Shown here piece by piece: positions 12,124 to 24,460 of a DNA stretch of 64,000 nucleotides; within the stretch, counting starts at the first letter, position 1, and every line of letters starts with the position of its first letter. The notes under the pieces were generated by a model. The model was not told where the DNA came from, ran no database searches, and saw only the letters and a program-made list of their open reading frames with translations. Origin of the DNA: Apiosordaria backusii. Taxonomy: Eukaryota > Ascomycota > Sordariomycetes > Sordariales > Lasiosphaeriaceae. The translations under genes were made by a program, and so were the position numbers. Location of the stretch: assembly GCA_030549205.1 (NCBI GenBank), contig JAUKTV010000015.1:558001-622000 (forward strand). Direction: 5' to 3'.

Positions 12124-13662
12124 TTGTTATCCTAAAGAGATTGTGGAAGTTCGGGGAGGAAGATTTGCTTTTGTCACGGAATCGCGGAGCTCCGGGGTGG
12201 AGGTGAGACGTTGTGGGTTTGAAGGGTTTAGATCCGCAACAGGGAAGTGGAGTGGTGATGCTTTCTTGGTGGGTTGCCCTGGCTAATGTCCTGCAGTGCG
12301 TTGCTGCGACCCAGTGACCGTTGGGCCGGGTCTGGGTGTGGAATGGGGGGCACCTTGATGGCTGGTTGATATCGAATTTTGGACAAATCGAGGGTCGCTG
12401 GTAATTAGCATATTTGATGAGTGAATGGGAAAAGGCAGACTCGGCAAGCCCTGCCTCAGGAAATCAATTTTGTACGACTGGTTGGGAATTTCGGGATTGC
12501 CGGGATTTTTTGTGTATCTTGACGGGTATCGTGGTGATGACGTCGAGTCTTGTGAGAGGTCGTGGGCCACGACAACGTGGTTCGCAGCATGGCCGTTGGG
12601 TTGGGCAGGGCGCACATGTGACAACGCATCACCGCTGCTCCCCAGCCTCGGGAATTTCAGTAGCTTCAATTCGACGGAATTTTGCTCCCAGGCACTGGTC
12701 CTGATAATCTACCAGAAAAGTAAGGCAGCCAGGTCTTGTGAGGGCAATGAACGCGAGATAAGCCCTCCAGCAAGAAGCAATTAAGCTTTGAGTCACGGAC
12801 CTAATTCCTTGCAGACGTCAGCGTCAATCGGCTGGCGACGGCTGGGGAGCAACGTTGAGAGTAACTGTGCGAGGTTCTCTCGTCTTCCAACTGAAGATTA
12901 ATTCAGGGGGCTGGGAGATAATAGACAAGTGAATAAGGTTGCAAGGTAGATAATTTTTAATCCCATATGTTCTGGTGTTTACATCCCGAGAAAATAACGG
13001 ACGGCAGCCAATGTGCCAGGGTGTTGCGGCTCTGCAGTTCAGAACTCCTGATTGGCCTATAGTGGGTTGACAACGCTTGGGCATTGGCGGGGAAAGGCTC
13101 CACTTTCAACCCGAGTCATCGCCTCCCGTCCGTCTTCAACCCAAATGCCAAAACACCATCCATTGCCACCACCTCTCAGGGGCATCAACAATTCCAGGCT
13201 ACGGCTACGCACACTTTGCTATTCTTCTGCCATTTCCCACCGCACACAATGGTGTGCTCCTGCCCTTTTTGACGAGCCCCCACGACTAATCCTGCCTCTC
13301 TACCATAAAAAACCCAATCCACCCCCAAAATTTAACTTCCTCGCAACCCAACTCTCTCGAGCTTCTTTTCGCCCCCAAGAAGCCACTCTCACCACCACAA
13401 ACCCTCTCCCTCTCGCCCTCCGACAAACTCTTTCTCGCATCTCCCACCACCCTTCTTTCGATCGATCGAGGCTACACACTTACTACCTACCACCTTTGTT
13501 TTCTTTGCCCAACCAAGTATGCCCTCTCATTCCCTGTTCCGCTGTGGGCAACACTGACTGTTACAATATAGGAAGTCGAAACTCATTCCGTTTCGACCGA
13601 TCGATAACAATCCGCCCATCTGCCTTGCCATCTCACCTACCACAACGTCTGAACACGACAAG
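12124..13662. promoter_or_regulatory. Intergenic region and 5' UTR of NYN-domain gene
   Basis: The distal part shows no gene. About 13100-13662 is a C-rich, pyrimidine-rich leader typical of a fungal 5' UTR. It contains a probable 55-bp UTR intron at 13517-13571 (gtatgc donor, ctgac branch site, atatag acceptor). A CCAAT-type box on the minus strand (attgg) lies near 13050. Confidence 0.5.
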
Positions 13663-15993
13663 ATGGCTTCATCCAACTCAAGGGGGTCGACCTCCTATTT
13701 TGGTCGGCCCGTAGCCAAGCGCAGTCTCGCCACCGATTTCGACCTGCTCGCCAAATGGTCCGAGGTCCTTGGAGCTCGTCCTGAGAACCCATCCTGCATT
13801 CTGTCACAGCTCTCTAAGGAAGACCAAGCTGCCTTGTTCTCACCCTCATTCGAGCAGTTCCGCATTATCGAGGACGAGTTTCAGGGCCCCAAGATCGAGA
13901 TTGTCCAGAACAAGTTGTACGAGCGACTTGGCATCCCGCCTCTGGATCACGACCTGGCCGCTATGATGATCTCCGACAATTACAAACGTTCCGAGCAGCG
14001 TTTGTACGACGCCGCCCGACACCTCAATGACGCTGAGGAAGAAGCTGGTGTGCTCTACGACTTTTGCTTTGAGAAAGCCAAGAATTGCGGTTGGAATGAT
14101 GAAGCCGCTCACCAATACGCCAAAATGTACTGGTCCAGACATCTCGTTCAAGTTGTGCGCCATCGCCAGCAAGAGATCAGACACGAGAAGCGCGAGCTCA
14201 CCATGCCCATGTATACCCGGACCGCGCGGGCTTTCCTCCCCGAGATTGAAGACCCTCTCGAGGCTGCATCGACTGCCGAGCTCGAGTCGTACTTCGGTCG
14301 AATGTCCGTGACCAGCCCGACCCTGGAGTCTGTTCGTGCTGCAGAGCGTGGCCCTCCGGCTTCAGCTTATGGCCCTCCAGCTTGCGAGCTTCAAGCCCCA
14401 GTTTCCGCGTCGACCATGGCGTACATGCAGCCTGTCAGTCACGAGTCCCATTCGTCCATCTCTGCTCGCCGCACAGCATCCACTGTTGATCAACTGCGCC
14501 TTGAAAACATTCAGGTGTACAAGACACCATCACCCATTGCCGAGGATTCTGAGGCGAATGACAACCCCTTCATCTCGCCACACTCTCTTATGGCCACAAA
14601 GCCCTCCTACTCAGGTTACGTCTCTGGCGCCAGCGACACCTCCGTTGAAGCCCAAGCATCTGACGGCTCAGGGTTCCAGTTCTCTGATTCATCTGAAGTA
14701 GATGAAGATGACGACTTTGACGACACCGATGGTGGCGCTTTGTTGCCAAAGGATCTTGCTGAGTCGCTCGGCATCCCCTCTCAGATCCCGTACCCCTCTC
14801 ACGGTTCTCAGCAGCATGTCTTCCAGACTATGCCCGTGGCCCACCAGGGTGCTGGCTTGTTGGGCGCTGGCCTGGGAGGGCAGTGGCTTCCTGTTTTCGG
14901 CGAGTCCGACGGCGCTCACACTGGGCATCACGACATGTCTACTTTTCAGTTCCCTCCTTTGACCACCGGTGTTCCCGATATCCAGTACAACAGCCCCGAT
15001 GCTGTAATCACTACCACCTCTCAATTCGGTGATGTTCAGTTGACCACGATTCAGACTCCTGCCAAACAAGGGACTCAGGGAAGTCTATTTTCTAAAGATG
15101 TCAAGGTGACCCAATACTCCGTGTCGTCGAAGCAGCCGTGGACCGGAATGACCTGCTACGATGTCCCTGCCTCTGCCATTGGTGGGAGGCACCAGATTGT
15201 GCCTATGTACTGGACCACCAAGAAAGGCAAGGAGAGCTTTCTACGCCACAAGTTCAGCGATCTGAAGCACGCAGATGCCAAGTTGATGTTTAGTCGCACT
15301 TTCGGAAAAGTCGCCCGCAACCCTGTTCACATTGTTGTCGATTTGTCCAACATTATCATTGGCTTCTACGACAAGATGAAGGAGGAGCGTGGTATTCCTC
15401 TCGGCAGACGCGTCATTGCCCCTGCCTTCTCTTTCAAGAACTTCGAGACGCTGCTCGCCCGCGACCGGAGTGTTGGGAAGCGTATCCTTGCTGGCTCCAT
15501 AGGAAGCGCCACCAAGTCGTATCCCAGTCACATCAAGCAAGCGCGCACCATGGGTTATGAAGTCAATCTCTTGCATCGCGTGTCCAAACCAGCTTCGCCG
15601 CGTAAGATGCGTGCGGACCTTTTGTCGGACACTTCCAACGATGACGATGACCTCTTCTCCGGCCCTATGAAGCAGGGCGAGCAAGGCGTGGATGAGGTCC
15701 TGCACCTCAAGCTTCTCCAGCTCGATTTCGATGTCGAGAAGCCCGGCACCATCTGCCTGGGCACTGGCGACGCTGCATCTGCCGAGTACTCTGACGGTTT
15801 TCTGAAGAACATTGAGCGTCTCCTCGAGCGCGGATGGCGTGTCGAGTTGTACGGATGGACTCACAACATCTCCTCGGCCTGGCGCGACGAGTTTGAGGAG
15901 AAGTGGGCTGATTTCTTCAAGATCATTGAACTTGACGAGTTTTCAGAGGAGCTTTTTGACATGACCGTTGAATCCCTCCCGGGCTTCAACTAG
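13663..15993 (+). CDS. NYN/PIN-like ribonuclease-domain protein
   Basis: Intronless, 776 aa. The N-terminal 200 residues are helical and ordered (RSLATDFDLLAKWSEVLG...). A Ser/Pro-rich, acidic linker follows (SSEVDEDDDFDDTDG). The C-terminal third, from about residue 550, looks like an NYN domain: HIVVDLSNIIIG supplies the first acidic residue, then GSIGSATKSY, GVDEVLHLKLLQ, and TICLGTGDAASAEYSDGF with a second acidic cluster. These match the order of metal-binding aspartates in NYN/PIN nucleases, which cut RNA. The start ATG follows a pyrimidine-rich leader with a probable UTR intron. I infer a role in RNA metabolism; the target is unknown. No gene name is justified. Confidence 0.85.
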   Translation: MASSNSRGSTSYFGRPVAKRSLATDFDLLAKWSEVLGARPENPSCILSQLSKEDQAALFSPSFEQFRIIEDEFQGPKIEIVQNKLYERLGIPPLDHDLAAMMISDNYKRSEQRLYDAARHLNDAEEEAGVLYDFCFEKAKNCGWNDEAAHQYAKMYWSRHLVQVVRHRQQEIRHEKRELTMPMYTRTARAFLPEIEDPLEAASTAELESYFGRMSVTSPTLESVRAAERGPPASAYGPPACELQAPVSASTMAYMQPVSHESHSSISARRTASTVDQLRLENIQVYKTPSPIAEDSEANDNPFISPHSLMATKPSYSGYVSGASDTSVEAQASDGSGFQFSDSSEVDEDDDFDDTDGGALLPKDLAESLGIPSQIPYPSHGSQQHVFQTMPVAHQGAGLLGAGLGGQWLPVFGESDGAHTGHHDMSTFQFPPLTTGVPDIQYNSPDAVITTTSQFGDVQLTTIQTPAKQGTQGSLFSKDVKVTQYSVSSKQPWTGMTCYDVPASAIGGRHQIVPMYWTTKKGKESFLRHKFSDLKHADAKLMFSRTFGKVARNPVHIVVDLSNIIIGFYDKMKEERGIPLGRRVIAPAFSFKNFETLLARDRSVGKRILAGSIGSATKSYPSHIKQARTMGYEVNLLHRVSKPASPRKMRADLLSDTSNDDDDLFSGPMKQGEQGVDEVLHLKLLQLDFDVEKPGTICLGTGDAASAEYSDGFLKNIERLLERGWRVELYGWTHNISSAWRDEFEEKWADFFKIIELDEFSEELFDMTVESLPGFN

Positions 15994-17910
15994 GTTTTCA
16001 CCTCCTACGAGAATCTTGTCGTCTTCATTGACTGACCGGTCTAATTCTGACCTGCCTTGATCTCCGATCTTCGGCCTATTTATTCGGCTCTTGTTCACAT
16101 CTCCAGGCGTTCTGTACGATACTATTTTCTTGGCTCTCTTTTCTGCTGGATCTACTGTCCATGACTCGATCTGGGTGGTCTTCTCTGCGGCCATTTCTGC
16201 TACGGTGCGAATCTCTACTCAGCGACACTTTCGATTTCATAGTTTCATCTACTTGAGACTGCCGGCTCAGGGATACGGAATACTCCACCAACAGCAGCAA
16301 TGGCTACCGCGTCAACACAACAGCAGGCCAAACCATCATTTTGAGAGCATTCTCTCGTCCACTTGGTTGTTCAACAACTCGTTACGCATGGGACACATTC
16401 ACATTTTTGGATTCGTCATGGGTGTGACGATGACATGATAAAACGATAACACGAAAAACAACAAAACGACTGATGACTTCACGATCTGGTCTTATGACGG
16501 ATTGAGGGACTTCGGCGAGAATAGGGTATGCCTTTCAGAGCAAGGCCTTGTATTCTGTTCCATCGACGACTTCCTCTATCAGGTCTAGCCTGTCTCAGCA
16601 CGCGGTCAGATACACAATACTTTCAACAAGACTGAGCCTCTTGAGACGGTTCAATTTTGTGGCGCTGGTTCACATCACCTGGGTTTTCTTTTTCTTCTGG
16701 GAAAGGGCTTTTGAACGGCGCAACACGATAAACAACAAGAATCATGGTTGGGCATATCATATGGGCATCATGGGCGTTTTGCGGCAGTCTCTGGCGCGGC
16801 ATTTCATAAGATACCCCGGCATTTTCTTTTCGGAAAGGAATAACGCATTACCATCTGGGCGCAGTTTTCTCTTGGTGGTTTCTTTTTCTTTCCATGTTCA
16901 TGAGTGGATGGCGCATCGGTTTTTTCTCCTCTTGGCAGGTGCTATTGGTTGTGGACGATGGATGGATCCCCTCAAAATGGTCTTTATGATAACGGATTTG
17001 TCGCTTTGAAAGATTTCAAGAGCTGGGGCGAAGGAGGACATCTGACACGACTTCGAGGGCGCAAGGGCTATACAGAGCGAGGGGAGGCATTCTGGGCATT
17101 TTCACGGGCATGGCGGACGCATGACGCGATGCATGAGGCGTACTACGAATCACATGCGGTACGCGACACACGATACATCTTTTCTCACGGTTAATGGGTT
17201 TTATGGGTTTTATGGTTCATTCATGGGTATTACGAATGAGGAAATGGTTATTATGAAGAAGGATCTCTCCTAAAGTAGTTTTTATTGGCTGGTCCTTGGG
17301 GTTATCGTCTTGTCATCTCCGGGTGGTTTGATGGTGGCATTTGTTCCCAACACATGGATAGGAGAATTCTTCTTTTTTTATTACTTTTCTTTTCTTGTTA
17401 TTTGTGTTTGGCATCATGGTTATGGCGTTTGGTGAAAGGTGAACACATCAACAAGAATCATGATAGCGAGATGGCTTTTGTGTTTTTTGAACAGCGTATG
17501 TGTATATGGATATCAGCATGGACATGGCATTGGCATGGCGAGCATAAACATAGGCATGGAGGTGAGGTAGCGTCGTACTTTGTGATGATGATGATGAAAT
17601 GGGGGTGGAGTAGTCGATATGGGATATTAATACATATCATGGTTGGGGGACTTTTCCGTGGTCTTCGTGATCGTGATGCTATGCGTGATATTGTTGTCAA
17701 GCATTTCTTCCTGCCTCATCTATCTGCTGTTGATGTTTCCAATATATACAACCTCTCAACATCTAGATGGCGATATGTACCTTCTATCCCTCCGCTGCAA
17801 GCTTCTATCTATCCAAATTTTACGTCCTGGGTATATCCATCCTGACAGTATATCCTGTAACCCTCATTTATATCATGCCAATATTCTTAGGTTATCACAC
17901 ATCTCTCTCT
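15994..17910. other. Long convergent intergenic region (1.9 kb)
   Basis: Lies between the 3' ends of two converging genes. Open frames here are T-rich and not protein-like. Diverged short motifs recur, for example aacaagaatcatg at 16734 and 17449 and many cattatg/catggg words, suggesting old low-complexity sequence or a long 3' UTR or non-coding transcript. No gene is supported. Confidence 0.45.
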
Positions 17911-18915
17911 CTACCCCATAATGGCCTCCTCCAACGCCGTGCTGCTTTTGGCCCTCCCCTCCCCCAGCTCCATCATAACCCACTCATACACCCCAAACTG
18001 CACCGCATTGACGACAAACGCTCGCAAGCTGCACACCCCGAGCCCCCTGAAAAAGGGCTTGATCCCCTCTCTGGTGTAAATCTCTTTGCCCGTCTGCCAC
18101 GCCCCCTTCCTCTTCCCTTCAGCCGTCAACAACCCCTGCCTTTCCGGAACTTGTTGCTGTCTCTGACCCTGCGTTTGCATCCTCGTCTTGACGACATCCA
18201 GCGGAAAAATACTCGCCCACGTCAGCACGCCCGCCACCCCGCCGCAGAGCAGCGCCCGTCCCGTCTCATTTTTCCCGCTGGAGCTGCCAAAATAGCCGTT
18301 GTACAGTCTTGAGCTTAACTCGTACCCCCAGAAATAAAACCCGTACCCGAGGCTGTCTCTTACAACTGTAACCCCGCCGGCTTCGTATAACCCCTTTATA
18401 CCGCTAGTTCGTAAGATGGACTTGGCGATCGACCACGAGGAACTAGACGTGGTCTGCGAGCGGACTTTGATGATTTCTGTTGGGCAGGAGACGAGGAAGG
18501 TGGCGATGCCGGAGATGCAACCTGCGATGAAAGTTGTGGTGAGGTTGCTCCCTTTGCCTCCTCCTTGGCTTTGGCCTGGGGGCGGTTGGGAAGGGGCAGG
18601 GGAAGGGTAAGGGTATATAGAGTTGAGGAAGGATTCGGAGCGGTTGTACGAGACGAATAACAGCGCGTTTAGGGCGCCGTAGGAGAGGATGGGGGCTGCG
18701 GTGCCGAGGAGGAAGGTTTTGTGCCAGGGTTGCTGCTGGCGGGGGCGGGTGAGGGTGAGGGGGGTAGATGGTGATGGGGTGGGGGAGGGTAATACAGAGG
18801 GAGATGGGGGAGAGGAAGAGGAAGCCTGGAGTCGGACTTTGAGGACGTCGAGGGGGTTGCCGATTATGATGGAGCAGGCGCCGGAGAGGTAGCCGGCCCA
18901 GAAGTCGGCTGACAT
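17911..18915 (-). CDS. Mitochondrial carrier family (SLC25) protein
   Basis: Intronless, 334 aa, with the three-fold SLC25 repeat. The signature Px[DE]xxK occurs three times: PLDVLK (residue 21), PTEIIK (145) and PLDVVK (238), each followed by a basic/Gln motif (VRLQ, VRSQ, TRMQ). Each repeat contains a Gly-rich second helix, for example GIKGLYEAGGVTVVRDSLGY. A Ser/Pro-rich loop of about 35 residues is inserted in repeat 1 (residues 31-60) and a Pro/Gly loop at 103-123. The protein should span the inner mitochondrial membrane with six helices. The substrate cannot be read; motifs resemble the carnitine/amino-acid-type subgroup only loosely. Confidence 0.93.
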   Translation of the reverse strand: MSADFWAGYLSGACSIIIGNPLDVLKVRLQASSSSPPSPSVLPSPTPSPSTPLTLTRPRQQQPWHKTFLLGTAAPILSYGALNALLFVSYNRSESFLNSIYPYPSPAPSQPPPGQSQGGGKGSNLTTTFIAGCISGIATFLVSCPTEIIKVRSQTTSSSSWSIAKSILRTSGIKGLYEAGGVTVVRDSLGYGFYFWGYELSSRLYNGYFGSSSGKNETGRALLCGGVAGVLTWASIFPLDVVKTRMQTQGQRQQQVPERQGLLTAEGKRKGAWQTGKEIYTREGIKPFFRGLGVCSLRAFVVNAVQFGVYEWVMMELGEGRAKSSTALEEAIMG

Positions 18916-19702
18916 TGTGGGGGGGTAGAGATTTTTGAGGTTTGACTTCCGGGGTTGATATGTTGAACTCTCAGGATGTGTATGGGACTGTCTACCTTAG
19001 GTATCTTGTGATTCGGCACGGCTTATCGTCCTTGTGTTCTGGTTGGTTGCTGATGGGGGTGGTGGTGACTATTGGCGAGACTCGAATCTTACTTGAGTGG
19101 GGTCCAAATATGAGTATGACAGCGAAGGATTTAGTCTTCGTACCTGGACAAAAAATGTAAGAAGAGTAGTTTCTAACTCAACACACACATCTCAAACTGA
19201 GCCTCTTTGTTTATCCCGCCATGATGATGACCCGCGGGGTTAGATTCGGGTTAGCGGGGCTCAATGGACCCTGCCAAGACTTATGCTCCCGTCCTTCCCG
19301 GCATGTGAAGATCCAAATGTATGAGATCAACAACGAAGAGTTGCAAGTGTTAAGCTGTAATAACCATGATGATATTCCTCTTCAATTTCAGCAATGCTCC
19401 CTGAATAAATCGGGTATAGAATCTCACCCGTACTCTCCACGTCAGTAGTACCTTAACACAAATGATTACAAGTATACATAATCGTGATAACTAAACCCAG
19501 ACACCCTTGAACCCCTTCAAACCCTTCTCAAACCCGAAAAAAAGAAAAAAAGAATCGCTATGCCATGGCCCAACCCATCAACAATGCTTGCTCTGCTCTG
19601 CTCAGAGAAAATAATCCGCTAATGTATACCCTCGCCCCTTATCTTCTCACTTGTCCTTTTTAAACCACTTTCAACCCCTGCTTACACCCTTCCATCCCCA
19701 AA
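18916..19702. other. Intergenic region upstream of carrier gene, downstream of Sec7 gene
   Basis: Holds the promoter of the carrier gene (near 18916) and the 3' UTR of the Sec7 gene (near 19703). No other gene signal is visible. Confidence 0.45.
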
Positions 19703-22700
19703 TTATTTCACCTCCACCCCCTCCTCCTTCTTCTCTTCTGTCCCTTCAACCACCTCCCCATCCCCCTCCAAATCAACCTCCTCCCCCCTCGCCGCCCTCT
19801 TCGCAATATCCCTCTCCTTGTAAATCTCCCCCCTTCTCACAGTAGCCTGCTCCAAATTCTCCGCATACGTCCTAAACTTGACAATCTCATGAAGCAAATA
19901 CTCGCTCTTCCGCTCCCAATTCGCCATCGCCCTCACCGCGTTCGTGCTCCTCGGCGTAAAAGCGAGCAACATCGGGCTCCTAAGCGCGTTGTGGCTCTGC
20001 AGCTCGGCCTCGATGCTCTTGATGTACCCCTGCAGATACCCCAGCTGATCCTTTTCAGACAGGTTGCTCGGGCGTGTCGACTGCTGCGGGGGGGTCCAAT
20101 CGGCAATGTGGATGCGATCGCCGGGCAGCTTGGCGCTGTGGCGCATGGGAAGGGAACCCACCAAGCCGGCGTGGTTGCCGAGGACGCCGGAAGACCCTGA
20201 GCCAGGGCGGTTGACGGAGCCGCCAAAGTCGAAGGAGGAGGAGCGGATCGAGCGGCCGGATTGCATGGAGGAGCGGGTTAGGGTGGGAACTATGCCTGTG
20301 CCGGCGTTGACGGCTGCTGCGCTGCCGGAGCGGGAATGGCCTCTTGTGCTGCTGTTGGAGGTCGGGGGCCTGTTGGAGGGGAGGTTGGCGGTGCTTTCGT
20401 TGATGGCGGTTACAAGCGCGTTGTTGATGACTGCATCGCTCCAGCCGTATTCGATGTTGGAGATACCGCCAATTAACGGGACTGTGCTGAGGCGCGCGCT
20501 CCAGTAGTTGGCCGTGCTGACGAACTCGGCGCTGATCTCTGCCGTGCCGACGTGGAAGAAGTGAACCCCGCCGGTGGGCAGGTTCAATATCCAGACGTGC
20601 TTCCGGGAGTGGCTGTAGCCTCCAGGGGGGAAGGCAGTGGCGAGAGTTTGTCTCAGGGAGAAAGAACCGAGATTGGTGGCATGATCCTGCCAGTTACCTC
20701 CGCCGACCACGGCACCCTTGGGAAGCGTACCGCCCGGCCCTCGTCTGTTCTTCTGTCTCATCGACTTGTTGGGCGAGAAGGAAAACAGACTCAGTTGTCC
20801 TTTTTGGATAACCGCAAACACCTCGGTCCAGTTGTGGTTCTTGGGCTTCTTATTATTCCCGTCCTTAAAGTGTTTGTGGCTCACAATTCCTTCCTTGATC
20901 CATGGAGGGCCGGCAAGCTCAAGAGATTCATCATCCAACAATTCATCAGGGTGAATCTCCCCGCCATCGTCAGCATTATCCTCGCGGATAATGGCCTGGC
21001 TTAAAGCGCTGGCAAATCCAATGGACTGCTGGTAGTCACCGCGAGGATACGACGAGCCAAACGAGTCCATCGACATGGAGGTGTGAGTCCTACCCAGCGA
21101 CACTTTGCTCCAGGTCGCTGAGGAATCAGTCGGGCTCCAGACAGACGTTCCATCGTCAAAGCTAGTCCTACTAGACGAGAAGCCGTTGCCGAACCCTCGC
21201 GGTCTTGATCTGCTTTTGGAATTCCATCTCGAGTTGGGCTTCATCTGGTCCGCGATTCGGCCCCGGGCGGAAGCAACGCCCTCTGATGGAGCTTTGCTGA
21301 GCACACTAGGCGACCGCTTGAGCATGCCCATGACGGACAAGCTGTTGGGGGTTTGCACCACCGGGCTAGAGGCTTCAGCGCCAAACAGCGGTAGACGGTC
21401 ATCCCTGATGGAAGAGTAGGTTTCCTTCAAGACAGTCTCTACTTGTTGTTCCCAGGCCTTCAGAGGCCCATCAAATGGCGCCTTGACAAGAGGACCGCAG
21501 CCCTCGGTAGTCGAGTCGTTAATTGTGCCCAGCGCTGAGCCTGGACGTGGTGGTGGCTTGAATGAAGCCCGGAAGCTACTATACCTCGGGTTCTGATCCT
21601 CTGACGTGCGGCCCTCACCTTCCCACTGGGGCCCCTTGCCCGGAAGGATGCTGGCACGCTTGTTGAACACCTCAGGGGCCGACTCTTGAAGGGCCTGTCT
21701 GATGGTTGTCATGGTGTTCTTGACGAACTGGGGTTTGCTCATTCTGTGCTCAATGTCGGCAATGTGGAGATCCGTGTTGAGAAGAATGATTGAGTAGCAG
21801 ATAGTGTGGATAACATCTGCGATAATTGTTAGCTATGCCCTTGAGTAGAACAGATGGAAAAAACATACCTGGTATTTTGAAACCATGATTTGGGTTGCAG
21901 TCACACCACCGCTTTGTAAAGGCCACCAAAATTCTGTCTACCTGCTGCGTCTCAGCCCTCAACAATAGCCGATTGCAAACCAGCCGTAATCCGTTCACAA
22001 TGCTCTGGTTCCCAAAGTCGAAGAGATCCATGTAAGCACGCAGCACCCTTTGACGAACAGGACCTTCTTCCCCCATGTAAGCCGCCGCTCGGTCCTTTTG
22101 AATGAAATCCTCGTTTCCGTCATAGATCTTTTGCGCCTTTTGGCGGTCATCCTCCGTTGGGTCACCCATCACGAAGTCAGGCTCATCGATCGACTTGGCG
22201 GAGTGAGGAATGGATTCACCCTTGGGACTCGGCTCGGCACTTTCAATCTTGAAACTGGGCACACTCGGCTTCTCAAGAGGTAGGCCAAGAGTGTTGGAGC
22301 TGTCACGGTTTGAGGGCACAGTATCGGAATTTTGCCGGATCGAAAGCCTCAAGTCCTTCCTTGCCATGTTAAGGTTCGGAACGCTCTTGGACTTGGATAC
22401 TGTTGGCGACGGCGACCGAGTCCTGTTATCCTCAGCGCCAGGCTTGAGGTTCCTGGTTTCAGACTGGGGAGCCTTGCGATGCCGGACTGGACTGTCCTCA
22501 TCGTCGCTGTCTTCACGCAGGAAAGACTTGGGCGGGGAGGCCAAAGGCGTAGCGGGGGGACGACTTGGCGTGACGGCGGGATCACTAGGTTCGGGGTCTA
22601 CTTTGCGGATCACGGCTTTCGGACTCGGCTCATAATCTGGTGAAAAGCCACGGGTGGTGCGTCCTCGGTCCTCCTCTTCCGTTGGGCCAGGGCTCTTGAC

Positions 22701-24460
22701 TTGAACAGGTGACTCGGGAGCTTCGATCGAAGGCATCGGCTCGTCCACGGGTGTCTGGGCGGCTGTTGATGTAGGGCTGCCAGCAAGGAACGGATCCATA
22801 GCCCGCCGTAAGCTGGTAATGGGACTGGGCTCTGCCTTTCCTATCCCTGAGACAACCTGAAGCTGATCGATAGGGAGCTTGACCACCGGCACGGTTGGCG
22901 CAGCCTGCGGCACTTGCACAACCGGCACCGGTGGTGGCTCCGTATCCGTGATGGAGTATTTCCGTCGTCGGAAGAACGACGACGTCTTTTTCTGTAGCGT
23001 ATGCGTGGTGGATTGGTGTGATTCGCGTGATGGTGGTGCTGAAGACTTGGACGGCAGTCCAAGCGAAGAAGCCGCTGGTGTTGCTGGTGTTGCTGGTGGT
23101 GTAGATATGCTCGGTGTCAATGCCGTCTTGGTAGATCCAAACATCCTCCTGAAGAAGCCCTGTTTCTCTTTTGGCTGCATGTTCGCCGGTGGCGGCACAA
23201 GACCCGCATCTTTTGATTTTTCGTAACCAATGTGTGGAGCTGGAGCCGAGTCGAGCTCTAACGCAGGGACAGGCGGCGCATCACGCACAGTGTTGTACAT
23301 TGGGTCAGGTTTTCTGTTGATGGTGGCACTCTTGGACGATCGGATGCTTCGTCGACGTTCGACACTGGGGCCCCTCGATTGGGCTTTCGGCTCGGTAATC
23401 TTGGGTTCGGGCGGCGGCATGACGGGCAAAGACGGAACAGTCGTTAGTCTTCGCGGGCCGGCGGGGATGGTGGGCATGGGCGCGGCCTCGTATTCTTCAT
23501 TTTTGTTAAAAAAAGTATTGGAAAATTCAATGTGCCAGGGGCCAGGTGCTGGCGGTTGTCGCGGTGCTGCTTCTGCCCCATCAAAGCTCGATGATCTTCC
23601 AAAACCCCTGGCCCACCGCTGGCTGCCCAAAACCTGTGCGTATCCCTGATCGATGCTGTTTGTACTGCTGCTCTTGCTCCCCTTGCCGCCCCTGGAATGG
23701 ATTGCCCTGGATGTCCCCGTCTCGCGCATGCTGTTGATGCGGCCGAGGTTGGATTGGTAGCCTGAACTGCTGTTGCTGCGGCGGCCGCGCGACGACATCC
23801 TGCTTGCGTCGTCTGCTCCTTCCAGGTCGGAACTGTACGAGTAGCCGTGGCCGGTGCGGCCGGTCCTCGAATTGAACGTCATTGTTCGGCTGTTGTCGTC
23901 TCCAAACGAGGAAAAGAGGGGATCGTCGTACCCTGTTCTCGACCCGCCAAATGACGTGGTACCACCAACACCTCCTCCAATTTGGCCCATTGACATTTGG
24001 TCGAGCGATAGGAGCATGTTGGCCACGAGCGAGTCCCGTGTCACCTGCCGGGCCGGCAGCGAGAGGTCGTGGGAGTCGCGGGGGTCGCGTTGCTTGTGGG
24101 AGCGAGATGATGGGTCTTGGGGTTGTTGGTACCGAGGATCTGGGACGTCGTTTTCCTTGTTCGGCAGTGACATTTCGTAGGGAATGTCAACGGGCGTGAG
24201 ACTCTCGAGAAAGGTCTCAATGTCGGCCGTGTCTCTGCCTGCGCCTTTGGGCAACCTAAGCGCCCGGCCCCCAGCAGTTGAGGCGCTCTCGTCTTGGGAA
24301 GGCGTAGGCGGCGAGCGGCCAGGCGGTGTCTGTGGGGGTCTCGCTGCCTTTTGATTCTCGGGGGGGACGGCGACGTGTCGATGGTCAGCTCGGGCTTCGG
24401 TCTGCTGGTACCGCCTCCTCGGCGAGCCGTGTCGGTTGGAGAATAATCGTACGGATACAT
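19703..24460 (-). CDS. ARF guanine-nucleotide exchange factor, Sec7 + PH domains (Syt1-like), with frame break near N-terminus
   Basis: Two exons (24460-21869 and 21816-19703) join over a 52-bp intron (21868-21817) inside the Sec7 domain: NHGFKIP|DVIHTICYSIILLNTDLH. The first ~800 residues are disordered Ser/Pro-rich sequence. The Sec7 domain begins near KIYDGNEDFIQKDRAAAYMG, contains a probable glutamic finger in RLLLRAETQQVDR, and the FG loop LLNTDLH. A PH domain follows (PPWIKEGIVSHKHF ... NYWSARLSTVP), then a helical region and an acidic tail. Sec7-PH proteins of this size resemble yeast Syt1 and fission-yeast Syt22, which activate ARF GTPases. The likely N-terminus MYPYDYSPTDTARR (start 24460) is one base out of frame with the body; the switch falls at a seven-G run at 24360-24366. 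No intron fits there, so I suspect an assembly indel or a real frameshift. Alternative: initiation at an in-frame Met downstream. Confidence 0.85.

Noticed and set aside
13052..13714. 220-codon + strand open frame
   Set aside because: It is the C-rich 5' leader of the NYN-domain gene and overlaps its true start in another frame; composition is non-coding.
16548..17009. 153-codon + strand frame
   Set aside because: T-rich, Phe/His/Arg-biased translation without domain; lies in a convergent 3' region.
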